DNA of 64,000 bases from Vibrio breoganii (GTDB taxonomy: Bacteria; Pseudomonadota; Gammaproteobacteria; Enterobacterales; Vibrionaceae), in contig NZ_CP016178.1 in the NCBI RefSeq assembly GCF_001677275.1, positions 930,001 through 994,000 of the forward strand. Direction: 5' to 3'. How positions within the stretch are numbered: position 1 is the first letter of the stretch; each line of letters begins with the position of its first letter. A program made the translations under genes and the position numbers. A model generated the notes under the pieces. The model was given only the letters and a program-made list of their open reading frames with translations, was not told where the DNA came from and made no database searches. Of this stretch, positions 18,681 to 26,992 are shown piece after piece.

Positions 18681-18815
18681 TACGCTCGCCTTTATATTAA
18701 CAAATGCTAATTAAAGACTAGATGTGGGACTCTTATTTCGCAAAGGTCTAATTAAGAACGTTTAGGAATAACGAAGAATGCTGGATATGCCAGTAAGACA
18801 CGAGGGAATAGAAAC

Positions 18816-18841
18816 AAGTGCCACCGTTGACAGGGGCACTT
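18816..18841 (-). terminator. Probable terminator after the alpha/beta hydrolase gene
   Basis: On the minus strand, arms AAGTGCC and GGCACTT enclose a 12-base loop, followed by a short T-rich tract (TGTTTC). It lies 20 bases past the stop. Confidence 0.6.
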
Positions 18842-18860
18842 TTACAGAAAGAAGAAACGA

Positions 18861-19712
18861 CTAGTTGCCGGCAAGTTCAACAAAGTTTTGCTTTACGGGA
18901 TCGCTCTTCATAATTCGGCCATGACCAAGGCCTTTGGTAGCAATCAGGGTGACTTTATCCATCTCATCTGCGGCGCGCTTTGACACCTCAAAACTGGTGA
19001 AACGATCCCCTTCATCGTGAACGATAACTGTTGCATGTTCTCGCAATTTCAGTTTGCCATACGGGTCTATGGTATGAATTGGGTAGTGATACTCACTGCT
19101 CACCTCTTCGACGACTTCTTCAAACAGCTTCATCGAATAACCGGAGCGCTTAACGCTGCCAAACAGGTTTTCAAGGTATTCAAGCACCGGAGCAATCAAC
19201 AATAATGGGCAATCAATGGCCTTGTGATGTTTACACTCCACCGTTGAGGCCGTCCCCATACTGTGAGCAATGATCCCATCGACTTTGTCGACACTGTCCA
19301 AGATAGCCTCTAACCCTTGCACAAAAGCCGGAATGTGACCGTAAGCACCACCACTGGTACCGTGCGCTGGCTGATCATAAGCCAAGGCGGTAAAGCCAGA
19401 TTGAGCCATAAATTCCATTAAAGGGAAAAACTGGTTGGCGGTTCCTGACCACCCATGGTTGAGCACCCACAGTGGCCCTGACCCTAAGGTATAAGTGGTT
19501 AGGTCGCCATGGGCTGATTTAACCACACCTTTGATCATACCCTTTGGCTCTGGATTCTTAGGTTTGCTTCGAACCGGAGTAAGCAACAACTGTCTGGCAA
19601 TTTTACGGGCATGCTTAGGCGCAACCTTATGGTGTACACGAGTACCCACATTCACCAAAGAACGGCGTAGGTTAAATTTCTTAGAGGTGTTGAAGTAGAT
19701 CTTATCGCTCAT
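18861..19712 (-). CDS. Alpha/beta hydrolase
   Basis: 283 residues. The oxyanion strand LWVLNHGWSGTANQFFPLME (about residues 83-102) is followed by the nucleophile elbow IIAHSMGTAST (Ser about 148), an acidic residue in VIVHDEGDRFTSFE and the catalytic His in KGLGHGRIM. It is a soluble serine hydrolase with an unknown substrate, resembling lipase/esterase-like proteins common in Vibrio. The gene is monocistronic with its own probable terminator. Confidence 0.8.
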   Translation of the reverse strand: MSDKIYFNTSKKFNLRRSLVNVGTRVHHKVAPKHARKIARQLLLTPVRSKPKNPEPKGMIKGVVKSAHGDLTTYTLGSGPLWVLNHGWSGTANQFFPLMEFMAQSGFTALAYDQPAHGTSGGAYGHIPAFVQGLEAILDSVDKVDGIIAHSMGTASTVECKHHKAIDCPLLLIAPVLEYLENLFGSVKRSGYSMKLFEEVVEEVSSEYHYPIHTIDPYGKLKLREHATVIVHDEGDRFTSFEVSKRAADEMDKVTLIATKGLGHGRIMKSDPVKQNFVELAGN

Positions 19713-19788
19713 GTTCGTCCGTGAATCGCAACTATAGAGTGGTTACTCTAACATAGGCAGGCAAATGACTGAAAATTTGATTTGGCCG

Positions 19789-20304
19789 CTAATCTTTTCG
19801 TCTTAGGTCACGCGCTAATATCAGAGCTAAACCGAAAATCTGCAAAAACAGCGCAATGTTCTTGTAGCGGCTAATTTGCATATCGTTTTTTGAGGTCATT
19901 TCTAGCAATGAAATGTTATTGAGATAGTACTTATCAATGAGATCGCGCTGCTGATTTTGCTCTCGCTCTAGCATCAGTGACAGGGTTTGTAGATTATTGA
20001 TGGAGAGCTCAGGTACAGGTTTACCCGTCCAGACCTCGATCTGCTTTGCCAGCTCTGCATTCACCGCTTGATTACTGTCATCGTGGCCAAGCACCACCAG
20101 CAATGTTTCCTTTTTTCGTTCGAGGTTCTCAACTCGGTTCCACGCCAGTTGGATAGAGCGTAAATTATTGTTTTGCCCTTCATACAGAGCCGCATTTTTT
20201 CGTGCTAAATCATCCAGTATTTGGCTGGAGATCACTATGGCTAGCACATTAAGGAGCAGCCCTAAGAAAACCAGCAACCAAGCCGGTGGCCAACCAATTT
20301 TCAC
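19789..20304 (-). CDS. Two-helix membrane protein with coiled-coil periplasmic domain
   Basis: 171 residues, not assigned to a named family. A first membrane segment (about 10-28, LLVFLGLLLNVLAIVISSQI) and a last one (about 148-165, NIALFLQIFGLALILAR) flank a mainly helical, charged domain of about 115 residues with coiled-coil-like heptads (NLRSIQLAWNRVENLERKKE). The topology resembles sensor-type periplasmic helical domains without a cytoplasmic output. It lies 30 bases after the MAPEG gene on the same strand and could be cotranscribed. Confidence 0.6.
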   Translation of the reverse strand: MKIGWPPAWLLVFLGLLLNVLAIVISSQILDDLARKNAALYEGQNNNLRSIQLAWNRVENLERKKETLLVVLGHDDSNQAVNAELAKQIEVWTGKPVPELSINNLQTLSLMLEREQNQQRDLIDKYYLNNISLLEMTSKNDMQISRYKNIALFLQIFGLALILARDLRRKD

Positions 20305-20334
20305 TTATCTTCTCCTTAAGACTAGGGGCTGGTA

Positions 20335-20709
20335 TTACAAAAGTGCCTGTACTACGTTCAATGCTGCAAGCAGTCCAATAACCCCAAACGTGCTCATCAT
20401 ACCAAACACCCGACCCTTCATTTTTCGATTCAATACCGCCAAGCCGTGGGATAAGCGCCCTACCACCAGCAGCACTCCTAAAATATGAATCGCCCACTCT
20501 GGGGCACCATTGAACTCGGCAAGCATCAATAACAATAGTCCAATAGGAATATATTCGGTGGCATTACTGTGAGCACCGCGTGCTACCGTTAAGTCATCCA
20601 CTTGTCCGTCAGCGTGGGATACCCGATGTTTTCGGCGCTGTTTAATCACTTGAACAGACAGGTAACAGATCCAAACAGCTAAAATGCCCGCGTACAAAGA
20701 GGTGATCAT
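20335..20709 (-). CDS. MAPEG family membrane protein
   Basis: 124 residues with four hydrophobic segments. The family signature is visible in the RGAHSNATEYIPIGLLLL stretch (about residues 45-62) and RLSHGLAVLN (about 84-93), both typical of bacterial MAPEG proteins related to microsomal glutathione S-transferase. The substrate is unknown; catalytic activity in bacterial members has been shown only in some cases. Confidence 0.85.
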   Translation of the reverse strand: MITSLYAGILAVWICYLSVQVIKQRRKHRVSHADGQVDDLTVARGAHSNATEYIPIGLLLLMLAEFNGAPEWAIHILGVLLVVGRLSHGLAVLNRKMKGRVFGMMSTFGVIGLLAALNVVQALL

Positions 20710-20809
20710 AAGTCTCCGTTCTTAAATTAGTAATGAGTGTAATCATCGAAGAACAAAGGGGTTCTTCCGATAACAATAAGCCCAGTATTAACCGAGCGTG
20801 CGCTTGGTG

Positions 20810-21625
20810 CTAATAGATATAGCTAATATAAAATAAACCACCGGACATATCTTGTCTCATGGCAAAATCGTCATCTTTATCAACAGAGAAATTGAGTGAG
20901 GTAGAAGTAAAACCAACCCCAGTCGCAAACGACTCGGTAATGCTATATTCAGCGGAAATTATGAAATCGAGGAAGTAGCCACTATAGTCATCTATCTTCA
21001 AGCTAAAGTAATCGACCGAACCTATCACCTTCCAATCTTCAGCTAACTGGTAGTCCAAACGAAATCCGATAACAGGCAGTGGCGCAATTAGATCTACGCT
21101 CGATCCTGTCCTTTTTATGCCATTATCGGAACCGTCCTCGACCTTCACTCCCGTACTCAATCCAACATCAAAATCCATTGCGTGCACACCAAGGGATACC
21201 GAAAGTTCAACGTCCTCATTGTGATAAAACGAGTAAGCATAGTTAATTTTGTAGATATCAATATCAGAGTATGAATCTACAAACGCGCCGACTTTATACT
21301 CTTGCCCATCCCAAGTAATATCGCGTGTTAACTCGTTGCTTCCATCACTACGTAAACTGAGATAGGCAAATTCAATTCGGTGATAGTTAGTAATACGGTA
21401 GTAGCCATCAATCTTAAAGTTCTTGTTTTCAGTGTCGAGATTGAGGTCATCCTGAAGATGAATTTTAGATCCTACCAAACCTTCTTTCGCAGCCGCCACA
21501 ATAGTGTCGGTTTGCCATATCCAAAACATGCCTAAGTTGATCTTGAGTCTTTCATCCAACTCTTGCTGTTCTGCGCTAACCACTGAAGAAAACAAGGCAA
21601 ATAATGCCAACAAACTGTGTTTCAT
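20810..21625 (-). CDS. Predicted outer-membrane beta-barrel protein
   Basis: 271 residues with a signal peptide (MKHSLLALFALFSSVVSA). The mature part shows regular alternating amphipathic strands ending with a C-terminal aromatic residue (LFYISYIY), typical of 8-12-stranded outer-membrane barrels. Segments such as TEYSI-like strands, RIEFAYLSLRSDGSNE and GFRLDYQLAEDWKVIGSVDY resemble OmpW- or lpxR-like barrels, but I cannot place it in a named family. The gene is monocistronic. Confidence 0.65.
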   Translation of the reverse strand: MKHSLLALFALFSSVVSAEQQELDERLKINLGMFWIWQTDTIVAAAKEGLVGSKIHLQDDLNLDTENKNFKIDGYYRITNYHRIEFAYLSLRSDGSNELTRDITWDGQEYKVGAFVDSYSDIDIYKINYAYSFYHNEDVELSVSLGVHAMDFDVGLSTGVKVEDGSDNGIKRTGSSVDLIAPLPVIGFRLDYQLAEDWKVIGSVDYFSLKIDDYSGYFLDFIISAEYSITESFATGVGFTSTSLNFSVDKDDDFAMRQDMSGGLFYISYIY

Positions 21626-21742
21626 AACATCCCTTTAAAGCGCACAAAGCATCCTGCTTTGCCAAAGAAAACCCAAATATTTACATAAGGTTAGTATAAA
21701 CAGCTCAATTAATAACAGGCCGACTCCAAATTATAGGCATTA

Positions 21743-21776
21743 AAAAACCCCAAGCAGAATAATCTGATTGGGGTTT
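21743..21776 (-). terminator. Rho-independent terminator of glgB
   Basis: On the minus strand AACCCCAA pairs with TTGGGGTT, with an inner CAGA-TTAT-TCTG stem, and is followed by TTTTAA. It lies about 50 bases past the glgB stop. Confidence 0.8.
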
Positions 21777-21821
21777 AGTTCATTCATCAATTCAGCCCAT
21801 GCTTGATAGGCTAAGCCGATG

Positions 21822-24005
21822 TTATTTTACTTTCTTGTAGAACACAGTCGATAGCGGTGGCAATACCATGTGAACAGATTGCTCTAAGCCTTGGCTTACA
21901 ACGCTTTCTGTTTCTAGTGTCGCTGGCACTTCAACGTTTGCGCCGTTGTACTTCGCATCATCAGTATTAAGCAGTAATTCATACTGAGCTTCACCAGGGA
22001 TGCCCAGACGGAATTCATGATGAGGCACTGGCGTAAAGTTAGAAACAACCAATACACGCTCACCATTCTCATCAATACGCTCATGCGCTAGAACACTCGC
22101 TTCTGCTTCGTCTTGCAAACGCCACTCGAAACCACGTGGATCGTAATCAAGATCATGCAGCGCTGATTCTTGCTTGTACAGTTTGTTCAAGTCACGAGTC
22201 AGGTTTAGCACGCCTTCATGACGCTCGTAGTCCAACAAGAACCATTGAAGTTGGTCATCATGGTTCCACTCAGCCGTTTGGCCAAACTCAGCACCCATGA
22301 AGTTCAGCTTCTTGCCCGGTTGTGCGTACATGTAACCCATGTAAGCGCGCAGGTTAGCGGTTTTTTGCCACTCATCACCAGGCATCTTGTCATGAATCGC
22401 ACCCTTACCGTATACCACTTCATCGTGAGATAAAGAGAGTACGTAGTTTTCACTGTGTGCATACATCAACGGGAATGTGATGGTGTTGTGGTGGTACTTA
22501 CGGTGGATAGGATCTTGCTGAATGTAAGACAAGCTGTCGTGCATCCAACCCATGTTCCACTTAAAGCCAAAGCCTAAACCGCCCAAGAATGTTGGTGCAG
22601 ACACGCCAGGGAATGCCGTAGATTCTTCCGCAATGGTCATTGCGTTCGGGAAGTGCTTGTACACTTCTTCGTTCATCCACTTCAAGGTAGCGATCGCATC
22701 GTAGTTCTCGTTGCCACCGTCTTGGTTCGGGATCCACTGGTCATGGCTGCGTGAGTAATCCAAGTACAACATTGAAGCAACTGCATCCACACGGATACCA
22801 TCAATGTGGTAATGCTCAAACCAGAACAGTGCGTTAGACACCATGAAACGACGAACATGCTCACGACCTAGGTCATAGATGAACGAGTTCCAATCTTGGT
22901 GCCAGCCGCGACGTGGATCTGGATCGTGATACAGAGGCGTACCGTCAAAGTTCGCTAAGCCATGATCATCAGATGGGAAGTGCGCTGGAACCCAGTCAAG
23001 CACAACGCCAAGTCCGGCTTGGTGACACTGATCTACGAAGAACTTGAAGTCATCAGGTGAACCGAAACGGCTGGTTGGTGCAAATAGACCAATCGGCTGA
23101 TAGCCCCAAGAACCGTAGAATGGGTGCTCAGAAATCGGCATAAGCTCTACGTGAGAGTAGCCAAGATCCACAAGGTACGGGATCAATTCTGCAGCAAGTT
23201 CACGGTAGTTTAAGAACTCACCTTCAGCATTACGCTTCCAAGAACCGGCATGCAGCTCATAGAAAGACAGTGCTTCTTTTCGCTTTTCCGTCAACGGACG
23301 CGCTTGCCATGCACTATCTTGCCATTGGTATTTGGTCTGATCGTAAGTCACAGAAGCAAAAGAAGGGTATTGCTCGTGCTGGAAGCCCCATGGGTCTTGC
23401 TTATGCGGCAAGCTTTCGCCATGTGGTCCTTTTAATTCGTACTTGTATTGAGAGCCTTCGGCTAACTCAGGGATGAATAGACCCCAAATTCCGTAATCAA
23501 GGCGCTGCATTGGGTGGCGACGGCCGTCCCAATCATTGAAGTTACCAATGATGCTTACTGCTTGCGCATGCGGTGCATAAACAAGGAAACGAGTACCCGA
23601 AATCGTCTTACCATCACGCTCTAGCGTAACGAACTGAGAGCCCATATGCTTGTACATCTCTTTAGGAGTGTGCAAGTTATCGAACTCTTCGTATAGCGAG
23701 TGGTACTGGTATGGGTCGTCGATGATCTGCTCGACGTCACCCCAATGAACCGCTAACTTATAGTGAGTAAAAGTCAGGTCACGCTCTTCAGTAAGAACAA
23801 ACGCATCCATCTCGTCACGCACTAATTCGATGCGCTTATCACCAAGGATAACCTCTACACGGCTTGCGCCCGGCATCCAAACAGTAAGGTAACGACCTTT
23901 CTCTCTAACAAATGGGCCTAATACTGAAAATGGGTCAGTAAGTGCTGCTTGACTCAACTTGTGATAAGCAGTTTTAAATTTGTCCTGAGGCTTCTCCACG
24001 CCCAA
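21822..24005 (-). CDS. glgB: 1,4-alpha-glucan branching enzyme
   Basis: 727 residues, the usual length. An N-terminal CBM48-containing module includes [14 protein letters not shown] and [15 protein letters not shown]. The GH13 catalytic domain has DWVPAHFP (I), [12 protein letters not shown] (II, nucleophile Asp), [12 protein letters not shown] (III, Glu) and [11 protein letters not shown] (IV). It introduces alpha-1,6 branches into glycogen. It is on the same strand as malQ and malP upstream, matching the Vibrio malP-malQ-glgB arrangement; a repeat block and a terminator separate it from malQ, so it probably has its own promoter. Confidence 0.97.
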   Translation of the reverse strand: MGVEKPQDKFKTAYHKLSQAALTDPFSVLGPFVREKGRYLTVWMPGASRVEVILGDKRIELVRDEMDAFVLTEERDLTFTHYKLAVHWGDVEQIIDDPYQYHSLYEEFDNLHTPKEMYKHMGSQFVTLERDGKTISGTRFLVYAPHAQAVSIIGNFNDWDGRRHPMQRLDYGIWGLFIPELAEGSQYKYELKGPHGESLPHKQDPWGFQHEQYPSFASVTYDQTKYQWQDSAWQARPLTEKRKEALSFYELHAGSWKRNAEGEFLNYRELAAELIPYLVDLGYSHVELMPISEHPFYGSWGYQPIGLFAPTSRFGSPDDFKFFVDQCHQAGLGVVLDWVPAHFPSDDHGLANFDGTPLYHDPDPRRGWHQDWNSFIYDLGREHVRRFMVSNALFWFEHYHIDGIRVDAVASMLYLDYSRSHDQWIPNQDGGNENYDAIATLKWMNEEVYKHFPNAMTIAEESTAFPGVSAPTFLGGLGFGFKWNMGWMHDSLSYIQQDPIHRKYHHNTITFPLMYAHSENYVLSLSHDEVVYGKGAIHDKMPGDEWQKTANLRAYMGYMYAQPGKKLNFMGAEFGQTAEWNHDDQLQWFLLDYERHEGVLNLTRDLNKLYKQESALHDLDYDPRGFEWRLQDEAEASVLAHERIDENGERVLVVSNFTPVPHHEFRLGIPGEAQYELLLNTDDAKYNGANVEVPATLETESVVSQGLEQSVHMVLPPLSTVFYKKVK

Positions 24006-24475
24006 TCTCCTTCGATAATTAATTCTTATTTATAATTTTTATCAGTGAGAGCACCCTGCCCCCACCCTAGCCGTTTTATTTTCGTCAGCGATCATGTTGC
24101 CGCTAAGCTAATTGTTCAGATTAACATACTTATTTGACGGTATGTTGAATGTAGTGAGATTAGTGGTATAGCCCACTATGTGCTCTCTAAGATCCCGGCT
24201 CTTCGGCCGGGATGACACTTCAAAGTACGGCACAAAAACCGTCATACTGGAAAACACTTAGTGTTTATCCAGTATCTTGGTAAGTGCCAAAACTTGGAAT
24301 TGTGCTCCCTAAGGTACTGGATAAGCTTCGCTTTCCAGCATGACGGGTTAGGTACACTACCTTTACCAGCCAAACCACTTTGGAAAACAGAAGCCAGCAC
24401 CACGTCATCCCGGAATTTGTGAAGCAGATATCCGGGATCTTGGGACACATTATCTAAAATGTGCAATCACCACAT
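24006..24475. repeat. Intergenic region with REP-like hairpins
   Basis: Between glgB and malQ. It contains a strong palindrome GATCCCGGC...GCCGGGATGAC (about 24191-24217), a segment almost identical to the 7.56-kb repeat (GTCATACTGGAAAACAC..., about 24242-24282), a CTGGATAAGC..TTCCAGCATGACG hairpin (about 24317-24345), and GTCATCCCGGAAT...ATATCCGGGATCTTGGG (about 24404-24444). Small reading frames here are repeat-derived and not genes. Confidence 0.7.
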
Positions 24476-24507
24476 ACAAAAATGCCCGCTGAAGCGCGGG
24501 CATTTCA
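24476..24507 (-). terminator. Rho-independent terminator of malQ
   Basis: On the minus strand AAATGCCCGC and GCGGGCATTT form a perfect ten-pair stem around a six-base loop, followed by a T run. It lies about 80 bases past the malQ stop. Confidence 0.85.
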
Positions 24508-24586
24508 GTTCGCTGTGAACTGTAACAAAATTACAAAAATGAAAGTTTGAGCCGTGCCGAACTTTTAGGCATCAAACAGTCAATTA

Positions 24587-26773
24587 TCATTTTTTGGAAG
24601 CTTGATCACGAACTTCTGTTAAACGTTTTGCTATGTGGTTAACCGCTTCACGGCCAAACATATCTTCAAGGTTCACAGACAGTTTACGACGCCAGTTCGG
24701 ATACTCTTCAACAGTACCAGGGATGTTCACTGGTTTTTCCATTTCTAGCCAATCTTCTAACTGTACGCTTAGTAGAGCAGAAGAGCCGGCAGCAACGTGC
24801 AGTTGTAGACCTTCAGCAAGGTAGCGATCCATAGGAACCCACTCTGCGTTTTCACCAATACCTGTCGACAAGAACTGTGGGTTATTTTCACGAATTGTGT
24901 TCAAAATACCCTGCTTGCACTCTAAACGATCGTCAAATAGACCAGCAAGTTGCTCTTCATTTGGATACAAACCTAGCTCAGCACCCAGTTTCAGATCATC
25001 ACAGTGCCAGAAACCGCGTAGCGTTGGCATATCGTGAGTACATAGCGCTGACATAGATTGCTCTGCGTATTCAGTTGGCTTGATGAAGCTGCCATCTTCG
25101 TGGTTTTCGAAGAAGAAGATCTTGTACGAGTGCACACCTGCGTCACGCAAGATATCAACGATTTCATCAGGCACAGTACCCAAGTCTTCACCGATAACAG
25201 AACACTGGAAGCGGTGAGATTCTAGCGCAAGGATCGCTAGCATATCTTCCACTGGGTAATACATGTACGCACCCTTAGTCGCGTTCTCACCCTTCGGAAT
25301 CCACCAAAGGCGTAGAAGGCCTAATACGTGGTCAATACGCAGTGCACCACAGTGCTTCATGTTAGCGCGCAATAGCTTAACGTATGCATCGTAGCCTGTT
25401 TCTTGCAGCACTTGTGGGTTCAGCGGTGGCAGACCCCAGTTTTGACCTAGAGGGCCTAGCACATCTGGCGGAGCGCCGATGCTTGCATCTAGAATCAGGT
25501 TGCCGTCATCAGCCCATGTTTCAGAGCCAGAATCCGCTACACCTACTGCAAGGTCACGGTACAGACCAAGGGTCATACCCTTCTCTTCTGCTAGCGCTTG
25601 AGCTTCGTTGATCTGTGTATCTGCAATCCACTGCAGGTACATGTACAGCTCAACCAAGTCTTTGTGATCTTTAATAAACTTCTGAGAGCCAGCGCTATCA
25701 AAGCGGCGGTACTTCTCAGGGAATACAGGCCAACCCCACATGTGCTCATCGGCATCACGCAGTGTTTTGTGCATTGCATCAAACGCGGCTTGATGAAGCA
25801 GGCTTTCTCCACCTTCCTCAACAAAGCTCAGGAACGCTTGTGCACGTTCAGTGTTTTTGTCTAGGTGACGAGATTTAAACTCAGCAAATAGAAGAGGCAA
25901 TACCGCCATCTTAAGATCGGATACTTCGCTGTAGTTTACGTGTTGAATCTCACGTGCTTTTTGCAGACGCTGTTGGAACTCAGCGCTACCGACCTTCTGC
26001 TGCGCTTCCACACTTAGCGCAAACTCAGGTACGGAACTCACATCAATGTACATGATGTTCAACCAGCGGCGAGAAGATGGGCTATACGGGCTAGCGCCTT
26101 CAGGGTTTGCAGGGAACAATGAGTGAATAGGGTTTAGACCCACAAAATCACCGCCACGAGCGGCGATATCACCCACTAATTGTTTCAGATCGCCAAAGTC
26201 ACCGATACCCCAGTTGTGAGGAGTACGTAGGGTATAAAGCTGGATGCTTGGACCCCACAGTTTTTTGCCGTTTTCAATATCACTTTGTTTGAAGCACGCC
26301 TTTGGCGTAACGATCAGTGTCATCTCATAAGGGGCTTTACGACGCTTACGAGTCACGATCAGTTTGTGGTAACCCCACTTAATTTCAGCAGGCAATGCAA
26401 AGACTAGTGGACCACCCTCTTTGCGCTCATCTCTTACGATTTGAGACTGCAGGTAGCCTTCAAGGACCTCACCTTGCTCTGTTTCTAAACGCCATGCAAA
26501 CTCGCTTTCACGAGCGCTTACGCCTAGGTTTAGTTCCACTTCTACTGGCTCGTCATCACGAACCACCAGCACTGGCGCTAATACTTCTTTCTTGTGCATT
26601 TTTTCTGCTGATTTAAGCAGTGCTTCGTCACTACTCGTATCGTAACCTAGAGCTGCAAGTAAGCGTTCAATGGTTTCATCTTCAACGCTAGCTTGGTCTC
26701 CCCAAGCACTGACATAGCTATCGGCAATACGAGCCATTTCAGCGACTTTTTTTAGTGCGGATTGTTCTTTCAT
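24587..26773 (-). CDS. malQ: 4-alpha-glucanotransferase (amylomaltase)
   Basis: 728 residues, GH77 family. Catalytic motifs: LRIDHVLGLLRLWW (nucleophile Asp), IGEDLGTVPDEI (acid/base Glu) and CTHDMPTLRGFW (third Asp). The long N-terminal extension before GPSIQLYTLRTPHNWGIGDF is the enterobacterial/Vibrio MalQ layout. It disproportionates maltodextrins in the cytosol to feed MalP. It lies downstream of malP on the same strand, with a repeat block in the 220-base gap. Confidence 0.96.
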   Translation of the reverse strand: MKEQSALKKVAEMARIADSYVSAWGDQASVEDETIERLLAALGYDTSSDEALLKSAEKMHKKEVLAPVLVVRDDEPVEVELNLGVSARESEFAWRLETEQGEVLEGYLQSQIVRDERKEGGPLVFALPAEIKWGYHKLIVTRKRRKAPYEMTLIVTPKACFKQSDIENGKKLWGPSIQLYTLRTPHNWGIGDFGDLKQLVGDIAARGGDFVGLNPIHSLFPANPEGASPYSPSSRRWLNIMYIDVSSVPEFALSVEAQQKVGSAEFQQRLQKAREIQHVNYSEVSDLKMAVLPLLFAEFKSRHLDKNTERAQAFLSFVEEGGESLLHQAAFDAMHKTLRDADEHMWGWPVFPEKYRRFDSAGSQKFIKDHKDLVELYMYLQWIADTQINEAQALAEEKGMTLGLYRDLAVGVADSGSETWADDGNLILDASIGAPPDVLGPLGQNWGLPPLNPQVLQETGYDAYVKLLRANMKHCGALRIDHVLGLLRLWWIPKGENATKGAYMYYPVEDMLAILALESHRFQCSVIGEDLGTVPDEIVDILRDAGVHSYKIFFFENHEDGSFIKPTEYAEQSMSALCTHDMPTLRGFWHCDDLKLGAELGLYPNEEQLAGLFDDRLECKQGILNTIRENNPQFLSTGIGENAEWVPMDRYLAEGLQLHVAAGSSALLSVQLEDWLEMEKPVNIPGTVEEYPNWRRKLSVNLEDMFGREAVNHIAKRLTEVRDQASKK

Positions 26774-26823
26774 CGCTCTCTCCGAAGACGAAACACGCCT
26801 TCAAACAAAATGTAATTTTTTAA

Positions 26824-26950
26824 AAAGCTGTCAGCTTTAAGCTGCAAGCTATCAGAAATATCGTCATCCTGGGATCTTAGGTTGTACTGTATAAGCCTTG
26901 TGCTTCCTAAGGTCCTGGATATTTGCGTTGCAAATTCCAGGATGACGACG
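26824..26950. repeat. Repeat block between malP and malQ
   Basis: Starts with an AGCTGTCAGCTTTAAGCTGC element (26826-26850), then GTCATCCTGGGATCTTAGG and CTAAGGTCCTGGATATTTGC with TTCCAGGATGACG, forming a hairpin. It sits inside the malP-malQ transcription unit and could reduce expression of the distal gene. Confidence 0.7.
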
Positions 26951-26992
26951 TAATGCAAGGGGGAGAACTCGTCCCCACCCTTGCTGTTTTTA

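Noticed and set aside
24242..24466. Minus-strand frames of 61-74 codons between glgB and malQ
   Set aside because: They lie entirely in dispersed hairpin repeats also found at 7.6 and 30 kb.
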